Positions 1-6,972 of a DNA stretch of 12,745 bases are shown piece after piece; positions within the stretch are counted from its first letter, which is position 1, and each line of letters begins with the position of its first letter. The position numbers and the translations under genes are program-made. The notes under the pieces were generated by a model. The model was not told the DNA's origin and searched no databases. It saw nothing but the letters and a program-made list of their open reading frames with translations. This stretch comes from Vulcanimicrobiota bacterium (GTDB taxonomy: Bacteria; Eremiobacterota; Eremiobacteria; Baltobacterales; Baltobacteraceae). The stretch is from NCBI GenBank assembly GCA_028287545.1, contig JAQBPL010000322.1, positions 1 through 12,745 on the forward strand. Direction: 5' to 3'.

Positions 1-905
1 CGCTCAAGACGGCGTTTCTCGCGACCGGAAAGCCGCGCGTGATCGCCTATCGCGGCGCGTATCACGGCCTCTCGCCCGGCGCGCTGCAGGTCGGCGGGAT
101 CGAGAAGTTCCGCACACCGTTCGCGCCCCTGATCGCCGACCTCGCGACGTTTCTCCCATTTCCCGGCATGTCGACCAGCGCCGCCGACGCGCTGGACGAA
201 GTCCGCGAAGCGCTCGCGACCGATCCGGACATCGGCGCGATCGTCGTCGAACCCATTCAAGGACGCGGCGGCGTCATCGTGCCGCCGGACGGTTTTCTCA
301 CCGGCCTGCGCGCACTGTGCGACGAGCGCGGCGTGCTGCTGATCCTCGATGAGATCTACACCGGCTTCGGACGCACCGGCACGATGTTCGCGTGCGAGCG
401 CGAAGGCGTCGTCCCCGACCTTCTCTGCGTCGGGAAAGCGCTCGGCGGAGGCGTCCCGATCTCGGCGACGATCGGGACCGCGCGCGTGATGGACGCCTGG
501 CCGATCAGTACCGGCGAAGCGCTGCACACCTCGACGTTCCTCGGCAACCCGCTCGCGTGCGCGGCCGCGCTCGCGAACCTCGACCAGTTGGCCGAGCTCG
601 ATCTCGTCGCACGCGTGCGCGCGCGCGAACCGCAGCTCGCGGCGCGGCTGCGCGAACTCCTGCGCTACTCTACCGTGACCGACGTCCGCGGACGCGGCTT
701 CCTGTGGGGCATAGAGTTCGCTGACGCCGCGCTCGCGAATCGCGTCGTCGTGCGCGGCCTGGCCCTGGGCGTCGTGCTGCTGCAGTCGGGCCCCACCGGG
801 ACCTCGATCACGATCGCGCCGCCGCTGACGATCGACGATCGGCAACTCGCACGTGCTCTCGCGTTGTTCGAGCAGGCGGTGCAGCAAACGGAGGAGTCAC
901 GATGA
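1..905 (+). CDS. Class III PLP-dependent aminotransferase, 5' end missing
   Basis: This gene enters the window already in frame (codons from base 3) and ends at TGA 903-905; about the last 300 residues are present. Class III (fold type I, omega-type) aminotransferases move an amino group from a terminal amine or omega-amino acid to an oxo acid using pyridoxal phosphate. Visible family motifs, in order, are AYHGLSPGAL, the VVEPIQGRGG stretch, LILDEIYTGFGRTG with the Asp that contacts the PLP ring nitrogen, CVGKALGGG with the Schiff-base Lys at 435-437, TSTFLGNPLACAAAL, and RGRGFLWGIEF near the C-terminus. The missing part is the N-terminal segment and the start of the large domain. The substrate cannot be told: GABA, ornithine, putrescine and beta-amino acid enzymes all share these motifs. 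It overlaps the next gene by ATGA, so the two are probably translated together and may act on the same substrate. Confidence 0.93.
   Translation, partial: LKTAFLATGKPRVIAYRGAYHGLSPGALQVGGIEKFRTPFAPLIADLATFLPFPGMSTSAADALDEVREALATDPDIGAIVVEPIQGRGGVIVPPDGFLTGLRALCDERGVLLILDEIYTGFGRTGTMFACEREGVVPDLLCVGKALGGGVPISATIGTARVMDAWPISTGEALHTSTFLGNPLACAAALANLDQLAELDLVARVRAREPQLAARLRELLRYSTVTDVRGRGFLWGIEFADAALANRVVVRGLALGVVLLQSGPTGTSITIAPPLTIDDRQLARALALFEQAVQQTEESR
890..896 (+). promoter_or_regulatory. Ribosome binding site of the oxidoreductase gene
   Basis: GGAGGAG lies five bases before ATG 902 and inside the last codons of the aminotransferase. Together with the ATGA overlap of stop and start it fixes the downstream start and suggests translational coupling. 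Confidence 0.8.
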
Positions 906-1933
906 GCAAGCTTCGGGTCGGAATCGTCGGCACGGGATTCGGTGCCGCGGTGCACGCGCCCGCGTTCTCGCTGCATCCGCGGTTCGAGGTCGTCGCGATC
1001 GCGGCGCCGACGAGCGCCGAGCGAGTCGCCCGCGAGCGCAAGATCCCGCACGCCTTTCCCTCGACCGACGCGATGCTGGCGGGCGTGGAGCTCGACGTAG
1101 TGGCGGTCGCCTCGCCTCCGTTCGACCATCATCCCTCCGTCCTCGCGGCTCTCGCCGCGGGCAAGCACGTGCTCTGCGAAAAGCCTTTCGCGCTCACCGT
1201 CGCGCAAGCCGAAGAGATGGTCGCCGCCGCGGAACGGGCCAAGACGGCCACGGCAATGGCGTTCGAGTTTCGCTACGTGCCGACCGTCCGCGCTATCCTC
1301 GAGCTGATCGAAAACCGCCACGTCGGCGCGCTGCGCGAGATCGAAGTCGCGCGCATGAGCAGCGAGCTGCTGGAGCGCAACACGAGCCGCAAGCGCGGCT
1401 GGTGGTTCTCGCGTGAAGCCGGCGGCGGAATCGCCAACGCCGTGATGCCGCACTTCTTCGACCTCGCGAACCAATTCGCCGGCCGAGCGCCGCAGCGAAC
1501 GCTCGGCCTGCTGCGCACCGCGAACCCGCGCCGCACCGACGACGAGGGAACCTTCGAGAGCACGGTCGCCGACGGCGCGTTCGCATGGGTCGACTACGGT
1601 GACGGCGTGATCGCGCGGGTTAGCTCCGATTCGACGACGGTCGTCGATTCGCTGAGCGTCGGCGTCCACGGTGAGGTCCGCAGCGCGATCGCGGCCGGCA
1701 CGTGGTTCGCGGACCTGACGCTCTTCGCGATCGCCCCCGACGAACAGGACGAGTTGGAGATCAAAGGCTCGCCGCACGCCAAGCACGCGACCATCGCCCC
1801 GAACGTCCCCTGGTTTCTCTCGCTGCTCGACGCGTTCGCCATCCGTATCGATACCGGCGGCGGCGACGCGCCGACCTTCGCCGACGGCCTCGAAGTGCAG
1901 CGGCAACTCGAGGCCATCGGCTACGGCGCGTAG
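902..1933 (+). CDS. Gfo/Idh/MocA-family NAD(P)-dependent oxidoreductase
   Basis: A complete 343-residue protein, the usual length for the family. Residues 5-14 hold the Rossmann beta strand and dinucleotide loop (VGIVGTGFGA). The motif CEKPFAL near residues 97-103 carries the conserved EKP lysine that normally takes part in catalysis. Further on, GGGIANAVMPHFFD contains the family histidine, here in a slightly unusual context with PHFFD in place of the common GxHxxD. These cytosolic enzymes oxidise or reduce hydroxyl groups of sugars, inositols and similar compounds; which one is not readable here. The start is well supported by a GGAGGAG site and by the four-base overlap with the aminotransferase. 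Pairing an oxidoreductase with a class III aminotransferase would fit oxidation of an alcohol to a carbonyl followed by amination, as in amino-sugar or amino-cyclitol metabolism, but that is inference. The TAG stop abuts the stop of the convergent protease gene. Confidence 0.92.
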   Translation: MSKLRVGIVGTGFGAAVHAPAFSLHPRFEVVAIAAPTSAERVARERKIPHAFPSTDAMLAGVELDVVAVASPPFDHHPSVLAALAAGKHVLCEKPFALTVAQAEEMVAAAERAKTATAMAFEFRYVPTVRAILELIENRHVGALREIEVARMSSELLERNTSRKRGWWFSREAGGGIANAVMPHFFDLANQFAGRAPQRTLGLLRTANPRRTDDEGTFESTVADGAFAWVDYGDGVIARVSSDSTTVVDSLSVGVHGEVRSAIAAGTWFADLTLFAIAPDEQDELEIKGSPHAKHATIAPNVPWFLSLLDAFAIRIDTGGGDAPTFADGLEVQRQLEAIGYGA

Positions 1934-4735
1934 CTACGGCAGGACGTACCCGGCGCTCACCGGCTGCAGCGTGACCGTGCCGATCACGCACGCGGCAGTC
2001 ACCGAGCACGTAGCGGGCGATACGCCAACGTAGTCGCCGGCGTCGATGATGCCGTCGCCGTTGCTGTCGTACCAAACGCCAACCTTGTACGTGGTCGCGT
2101 CGGCCGGGCGCACGTCGGCGATGCGGAACGTGCCGTCGCTCGCGATCGGCACGCCGATCGGATAGTCGTAGTCCAGGATGGTCGGGCGATTCTGACCGCT
2201 GTTCTTGTACGCGAACGCGATCGCTTGCGAGGCGGAATGGCTCGTCGGAGCCGGTCCGGTCGAGGTCGCACCCGAGTCCCGCACCAGCGCCGCCATCGCG
2301 CGGTACACGTTCAGCCGCCCGTGTCCTTGGTAGGGGTCGTTGATGTTGTCCGCCGTGCTTTCGAGCAATTGCGCGACTTGGGCTGGCGTCAGCGAATGAT
2401 GGCCGCCCGCGGCGGAGATGAGCAGCGCGGCCGCCGCGCTCACCTGCGGCGTCGCCTGCGACGTGCCGTTGAAGTACGCCGTGCAGCTCGTCGGGGTCTG
2501 CGGCTGCGAGCACGGCTGCGTGGCGGTCGTCGAATAGTAGTTCCAGATCCAGTGCAGGGTGTCGTTGTCCGATGTTCCGCTGGCGCCGCCGCCGGGCGCG
2601 ACCAGGCCAAGCCCGACGCCGGCCTGCGAGTACCCGGCCACCGACTCGGTCGAGGTCGAGTACACCCCGTTGCCGCCGTCGTTGAGTTGGGACGCGCCCA
2701 CGGAAATGACGCCTGGGTATCCCGCCGGGTAGTCCAGGTTGACGTGCTGGTAACCGTCGCCGGCCGTATCTGCACCGTCGCGATTGTTCCCGGCCGCGGC
2801 AACGACCGTCGTCCCAGCCTGAAGCGCCGACTGGATGGCCTCGTATTCGCCCTCGTCGTACCCTTCAAAGCTCGGGTTATACGACTCTTCCGCACCGATG
2901 CTCAAACTGATGACGTCGACATTGTGAATGAGCGAGTCGGCGATCGCCATCGCTTCGTCCGAGGCGTACGCGATTCCGGACGTGTCGAAGATCTGGATCG
3001 CGATGAGGTTCGCATTGTTGGATGCGCCGGCGAAGCCGATGCCGTTGTTGGTCGCCGCGGCCGCGATCCCCGCAACGTTGGTGCCGTGACCGTCGCTGTC
3101 CGTTTCGGCAGCCTTGCGCACGCCGCTCAGGACTTGTTCTGAGAAGACGACGTGCGCGCTGAGATCAGAATTCGTTAGATCGACGCCTGTATCGATGACC
3201 GCGATCGTGGCGGACGCGCCGCTCGCGTACGACCACGCGTACGGGAAACCGTCTCCATACAGATACCATTGATCGGGCAGCACGAAGTGCGGATCGTTCG
3301 CATTGAACTGCGGTTTCGAAAGGCCGTAGCGGCGATGGACGGGGTACACCGCGGCGACATCGGCCCGCGTTTGCAATGCAGCCGTGTATGCTTGCGCCGT
3401 CGTTCCGGCCGGGACGCGAACGACGGTCAGCGGATCGGCCTTGACCGTGCGGATCTCTTCGCCCACCGTGCCGAGACTGCGGACCACATCAGCCACCGTT
3501 CGGCTTTGCGCTTTTAGCGCTGCGGCTCGGAACCGCACGTAGAGGCGATCCTCCGCAATTTGCGACTTCGCCGAGCGGGGCGCCAAGCGATGAAGTTCGC
3601 CGCTCGCCGGCGAGCTCACCGCTGAAGCCCTCGAACCTTGCGGCGCTCGAACGATCGCGGCAAGCTGCGTGGCGTTGACCGTACCGATCGAATCGGCGGT
3701 GCGGTTGTAATAGACTTGATGCGCGCCGTCGTGGATCTGCTGAACCGCGACGGTGAACGGGCCTGCCGACAAGTTCGACGTGAAGCGATACACGAGGTTC
3801 GTCGACGAATCAGGCAGCGGGTCGTTGGTGGGCGTCGAGAGAGCCGCTGTGACCGACGAGTTCTGCCCGCTCGGATCGATCCTCGTCACCGCGTTTCCAG
3901 TGGGATCGGACGTCAACGTGTAGACGCTCGGGCAACCGTTGACTCCTGAGCCTGCCGGGCAATTGCCGCCGCCGTGGCCGCCTCCGGGCGAGGCGAAGCC
4001 GAGCGGATTGATAGCAAGAATTGCCGACGGCGTCCCCGTCGGAGTTGGAGTGGGCGTCGGCGTCGGCGTCGGAATCGCGCTCGGCACCGTGAAGAGGACG
4101 AAGTCGATCGTCACGCCGGAGGTGAACTGGGTGTTCGGCGCCGCCGGGCCGGTGAAGGTCAGGGTGTTCCCGGAGAGCATGGGCGTAATCCCGGCAAGGG
4201 TCCACCCCGCCTGCGGGCTGGTCGGGTCGTAGTAGGCGAGGTACGTGAGTGCGGCGTTCGGCGTGAACGGTAGCGTGAACGTGAGGTTCGGAATCTTTCC
4301 GAACGTCACGTTGCCGCTCGCAGAAAAGGTCATGAAGACGAGGGGCGCGATGCCGGAGGCGCCGATGCTCGCCGGCCGCCGACGCATGCTCGAGACGACC
4401 GGAGCGCCGGCCGGTAGGCTCGCGTTGAGGGTAGCGTTGATCGTCGCCGATCCCGAAGTCGTGGCTGGGAAGGCGAGCGTCGCCGTATAGTTGCCCGACG
4501 CTCCGGCGACCGGACCAAGCGAACCGCTTCCGGGAGCACTTGGGCTAACCGCGAACGAGCTGGCCGCCGACGTCGGGGCAGGGGTCGGTGTGGCCGTTCC
4601 GGCCGGGGTCGGCGTCGGGCCGGGCGGTGGGACCGCCGACCCGCCGCCTCCGCCGCCACCGCACGCAGCCAGCGTCGTCGCGACGGCGATCCCGAGAAAC
4701 ACTTGTCGCGAGCGACCGAAGCCAAGTCCGAACAA
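1934..4735 (-). CDS. S8 subtilisin-like serine protease, lipoprotein (S8-1)
   Basis: A 933-residue protein if it starts at TTG 4735, which has GGAGGT five bases upstream. The open frame runs on to 5347, but that part lies over the end of the next protease gene and a terminator. Layout: signal peptide with an RSR n-region and lipobox LAAC (Cys25), a seven-glycine run, a Pro/Thr linker, a beta-rich module at about 60-220 shared with S8-2, a second (PT)n linker at about 221-235, a region of unknown role to about 375, a prodomain-like segment at about 392-480 ending in YPVHRR, and the catalytic domain at about 490-845. The active site is intact: Asp515 in AVIDTGVD, His550 in DGHGTNVAG, Asn650 in AAAGNN, Ser759 in FNGTSQATPQ. 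The C-terminal 80 residues hold a calcium-loop-like DSNGDGIID at 890-898. Six cysteines in close pairs suggest an exported protein. Probably a membrane-anchored endopeptidase; its substrate is unknown. Confidence 0.9.
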   Translation of the reverse strand: MFGLGFGRSRQVFLGIAVATTLAACGGGGGGGSAVPPPGPTPTPAGTATPTPAPTSAASSFAVSPSAPGSGSLGPVAGASGNYTATLAFPATTSGSATINATLNASLPAGAPVVSSMRRRPASIGASGIAPLVFMTFSASGNVTFGKIPNLTFTLPFTPNAALTYLAYYDPTSPQAGWTLAGITPMLSGNTLTFTGPAAPNTQFTSGVTIDFVLFTVPSAIPTPTPTPTPTPTGTPSAILAINPLGFASPGGGHGGGNCPAGSGVNGCPSVYTLTSDPTGNAVTRIDPSGQNSSVTAALSTPTNDPLPDSSTNLVYRFTSNLSAGPFTVAVQQIHDGAHQVYYNRTADSIGTVNATQLAAIVRAPQGSRASAVSSPASGELHRLAPRSAKSQIAEDRLYVRFRAAALKAQSRTVADVVRSLGTVGEEIRTVKADPLTVVRVPAGTTAQAYTAALQTRADVAAVYPVHRRYGLSKPQFNANDPHFVLPDQWYLYGDGFPYAWSYASGASATIAVIDTGVDLTNSDLSAHVVFSEQVLSGVRKAAETDSDGHGTNVAGIAAAATNNGIGFAGASNNANLIAIQIFDTSGIAYASDEAMAIADSLIHNVDVISLSIGAEESYNPSFEGYDEGEYEAIQSALQAGTTVVAAAGNNRDGADTAGDGYQHVNLDYPAGYPGVISVGASQLNDGGNGVYSTSTESVAGYSQAGVGLGLVAPGGGASGTSDNDTLHWIWNYYSTTATQPCSQPQTPTSCTAYFNGTSQATPQVSAAAALLISAAGGHHSLTPAQVAQLLESTADNINDPYQGHGRLNVYRAMAALVRDSGATSTGPAPTSHSASQAIAFAYKNSGQNRPTILDYDYPIGVPIASDGTFRIADVRPADATTYKVGVWYDSNGDGIIDAGDYVGVSPATCSVTAACVIGTVTLQPVSAGYVLP

Positions 4736-4740
4736 CGCCA

Positions 4741-4746
4741 ACCTCC
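4741..4746 (-). promoter_or_regulatory. Ribosome binding site that sets the TTG start of S8-1
   Basis: On the minus strand GGAGGT is followed by five bases and then TTG at 4735-4733. This is the only good site near the signal peptide. A GTG at 4702 would leave a signal peptide without positive charge, and starts further upstream fall in the terminator or in the neighbouring gene. Confidence 0.75.
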
Positions 4747-4750
4747 AAAG

Positions 4751-4786
4751 CGCGGGCCGCCACGCGCAAAAAAGCGCCGGCCCGCG
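4751..4786 (-). promoter_or_regulatory. Possible antiterminator hairpin competing with the terminator
   Basis: On the minus strand the terminator's 3' arm begins CGCGGGCCG (4786-4778). The same nine bases are perfectly complementary to CGGCCCGCG at 4759-4751, just before the S8-1 ribosome binding site. In this alternative fold an inner GCGC/GCGC pair closes a loop of six T. The two folds exclude each other. The pairing is seen in the sequence; a regulatory role is inference, because GC-rich repeats can arise by chance. Confidence 0.35.
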
Positions 4787-4816
4787 TATCCTTATGTCGG
4801 ATCGCGGGCCGGCGCT
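4768..4816 (-). terminator. Intrinsic terminator after S8-2
   Basis: The arms GCGCCGGCCCGCG (4774-4786) and CGCGGGCCGGCGC (4803-4815) pair perfectly over 13 bp, with one more A-T pair at the base (4773/4816). Past a one-base bulge, four more pairs (4788-4791 with 4799-4802) close a seven-base loop. On the minus strand the stem is followed at once by six T (4773-4768). It lies 38 bp after the S8-2 stop, so it should end that transcript. It is also only 32 bp before the S8-1 start, which leaves very little room for a separate S8-1 promoter. Confidence 0.88.
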
Positions 4817-4853
4817 CCTTAGCCTCGGCTGGGTTTGGCCGGGGTGGCCCCGT

Positions 4854-6824
4854 TTACGAGCCTGCCACCGCCGCCTGCACGTCGAGGCGGCCGGCGCCCT
4901 GGCGGGTGGTCGAGACCCCGGGCAGTTTGTGGGCGGTCGCGGTGAGGATGGCCGTAGCCTGTGCCGGGGTGAGCGTCCCTTTTCCGCCGTGCTTCGCGAG
5001 CATGAGCGCAATTGCCGCGGAAACCTGCGGCGTCGCCTGAGACGTGCCGTTGAAGAGCACGACGCAGACATTGCCGCTGTTCGCACAGCGATCCGCTGTT
5101 TTGTTGGCGGTTGTCGTTCCGTACCCGGTGATCCAATGGAGGTAATCTGTCGTACCATTGACCGGGTCGGCGAGCGCGTCACCACCGGGAGCAACGAGCG
5201 TAGGTGTATCATTCGAGTACGACGCGACGTTCTCCGAAGTGATCGACGCGTACGTATTCGGCACCGCATCGGTGACGCTCGACGCTCCGACCGCGATAAC
5301 ACCCGGGTAGGCGGCCGGGTAGTCGGGTGGGTTATTAGGGCCGACATTGCCGTTGGCCGCCACGACCGCTACGCCGTTGCTGATGGCGAACGCAACGGCT
5401 TGTGACTCCGCCGCGTCCACGACGCCGTTATTCGCCGATCCAAGGCTCAGGCTCACCACGGAAGCCCCGCTGGCTACGGCGTCGCGAATCGCGGCGGCTT
5501 CATCGGCGGTGTCCGCACCCTGACAATCGCTCGTCAACGTCGTATCGGGGAAGATCTTGTAGACCAACAGATGCACGTCCCAACCGGTCCCTGCGAAACC
5601 ATAGTTGTTGTTGGTGGTCGCGGCGACGAGGCCGGAGACGTTGGAACCATGGCCGTTCGTGTCCTGGGCCGACGTCGTGACGATGCCGCCGACGATGCTC
5701 TCGGTCTTGTCGAGCTTCGGCGCAAGATCGGTGTTGGTTTCGTCGACGCCCGTGTCGATCACCGCTACTTTGATCCCCGTGCCGTGCGAGAGCGCCCAGG
5801 CGCCGGGATCGACGTTCGTGATGGTGAGATACCACTGCTTGGACGTGTCGAGCAGCGGGTCGTTCGCCGCAGCGTCACCCGAGATGAAGCGACGGTGCAC
5901 CGGAGCCACATCGACGACACCGGAGACGGTACGCAGTTGCGCTGCGGCAGTGGTCGCATCAACACCGGGCGGCAACGTGATCGCTTCGTGGACCAACCCG
6001 TTCTCGCCGCCGAGCGGAACCGTGCGCAGCGCCGCTACGCTGTTCCGCATGGAACTCGCCGTACGGTCGTCGCCGTGCCGCGTCACGTAGAGTCGGTTCG
6101 CTATGACGGTCGCCTGAGCCGCGGACGACTGCGGCAAGCGACGGTTCCCGCTCGCTTGAACGGCGTACGCGCTGCACGCTATCGGGTCCGTGTTGCCCGG
6201 CGGCGTGACGTCGACGAGCGTTGCCGACGCAAAAACGGCAAGGACGTAGTTCGTCCCCGGCGCCACCGTGTACGATGCACCGATAGGCGCGAACGTAAAG
6301 GTCGCGCCGATCTTGGTCGTCGCGCCCGCGGTCGCGATCCAGCCCTTCGACGAATCGTACGCTGCGAGGTAGCCGTAGGCCGGCAACGATCCGGCCGGCG
6401 GCGTGGCGACAACTCCGGGCGTCAACCCGAACGACACGCTCGCCGACGAAGAGACGGTGACGTATGCGATCGGCGTGAGCGTGCCACCGATCGTTGCGGG
6501 CCGACGGGCACTGTCGGATACCGTCGGATAGCCGCTCGGGGGAGTTGCGGAAAGCGTTGCAGTGAGGGTCGCGCTGCCGGCGGTGGTGGCCGGCATCGTC
6601 ACGCTCGCGGTGATGCCGCCCGTGATCGTATCGAACGACGCGGTTGCCGGTCCGGAAGGACTGACCGTGAGCGACTTGGTCGACGTCGTGCCTCCGCCGC
6701 CGCCGCCGCCAGGCGTTGCCGGGGTAGCGGATCCGCCGCCGCCTCCGCCGCAGGCGGACAGCACGGCCGCCGCAACTGCAGCGGAAATGATTCGACGCAC
6801 GGACTTCAACGAGAGAACGCCCAC
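4854..6824 (-). CDS. S8 subtilisin-like serine protease, lipoprotein (S8-2)
   Basis: A complete 656-residue protein with a GTG start at 6824, preceded by GGAGG and six or seven further bases. The signal peptide has KSVRR followed by a hydrophobic Ala/Val core and lipobox LSAC (Cys25), then two glycine runs around a short Pro/Thr stretch. Residues of about 50-210 form a beta-rich module clearly related to that of S8-1 (both have a SPSGP or SPSAP opening, PATT.GSAT and a RRPA.IG motif). A prodomain-like segment at about 240-306 ends in APVHRR. The catalytic domain holds Asp357 in AVIDTGVD, His392 in TNGHGSNVSG, Asn493 in AANGN and Ser595 in FNGTSQATPQVSAA. It lacks the C-terminal extension of S8-1 and stops soon after the last helix of the subtilase fold. 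Four extracytoplasmic cysteines are seen. It probably arose with S8-1 by tandem duplication. The substrate is unknown. Confidence 0.92.
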   Translation of the reverse strand: MGVLSLKSVRRIISAAVAAAVLSACGGGGGGSATPATPGGGGGGGTTSTKSLTVSPSGPATASFDTITGGITASVTMPATTAGSATLTATLSATPPSGYPTVSDSARRPATIGGTLTPIAYVTVSSSASVSFGLTPGVVATPPAGSLPAYGYLAAYDSSKGWIATAGATTKIGATFTFAPIGASYTVAPGTNYVLAVFASATLVDVTPPGNTDPIACSAYAVQASGNRRLPQSSAAQATVIANRLYVTRHGDDRTASSMRNSVAALRTVPLGGENGLVHEAITLPPGVDATTAAAQLRTVSGVVDVAPVHRRFISGDAAANDPLLDTSKQWYLTITNVDPGAWALSHGTGIKVAVIDTGVDETNTDLAPKLDKTESIVGGIVTTSAQDTNGHGSNVSGLVAATTNNNYGFAGTGWDVHLLVYKIFPDTTLTSDCQGADTADEAAAIRDAVASGASVVSLSLGSANNGVVDAAESQAVAFAISNGVAVVAANGNVGPNNPPDYPAAYPGVIAVGASSVTDAVPNTYASITSENVASYSNDTPTLVAPGGDALADPVNGTTDYLHWITGYGTTTANKTADRCANSGNVCVVLFNGTSQATPQVSAAIALMLAKHGGKGTLTPAQATAILTATAHKLPGVSTTRQGAGRLDVQAAVAGS

Positions 6825-6972
6825 TTATACCCTCCGGCAACGCAGTCGCACACGGCCGGATAAAACCGCGACACGCGCACGGCCCGTCGTGTTCGCACAG
6901 CGAACAAGGCCACCTAGCATATCGAGTCAGGACTTCGTTAGGTTTTGCTGAGGTCGGTCGAGCGGATGCTTA
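6825..6972. other. Spacer between cinA and S8-2, with a short inverted repeat
   Basis: This 148-bp spacer should carry the S8-2 promoter. It holds a perfect 7-bp inverted repeat TGTTCGC-ACA-GCGAACA at 6890-6906, about 66 bases before the S8-2 start, which could be an operator or a small hairpin. On the minus strand a TATGCT hexamer near 6920 could serve as a -10 box, but I see no convincing -35 partner. No clear terminator follows cinA, so read-through from cinA into S8-2 is possible. Confidence 0.4.

Noticed and set aside
665..1906. 413-residue minus-strand open frame opposite the aminotransferase and oxidoreductase
   Set aside because: No recognisable domain; it mirrors two well-supported plus-strand genes.
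2225..3142. 305-residue plus-strand open frame opposite S8-1
   Set aside because: Same composition bias as other shadows and lies opposite the S8-1 catalytic domain.
4039..4075. GGCGTC hexamer run as a possible CRISPR or regulatory repeat
   Set aside because: It encodes the (PT)n linker of S8-1 and is only codon repetition.
4700..4702. GTG at 4702 as the S8-1 start
   Set aside because: It leaves a signal peptide with no positive charge before the lipobox and has no suitable ribosome binding site, while TTG 4735 has both.
4736..5347. Upstream extension of the S8-1 frame to an ATG at 5347 (1137 residues)
   Set aside because: This part overlaps the conserved catalytic end of S8-2 and a terminator, is Arg/Ser-rich like a shadow frame, and would bury the lipoprotein signal peptide in the middle of the protein.
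5571..6863. 430-residue plus-strand open frame opposite S8-2
   Set aside because: It is Arg-rich and low in hydrophobic pattern, a typical antisense shadow of a high-GC gene; S8-2 has full domain support.
6890..6906. The inverted repeat before S8-2 as a LexA box
   Set aside because: The half sites are in the opposite order to the Gram-positive CGAAC-N4-GTTCG box and do not match other LexA boxes I know; only an unnamed inverted repeat can be claimed.
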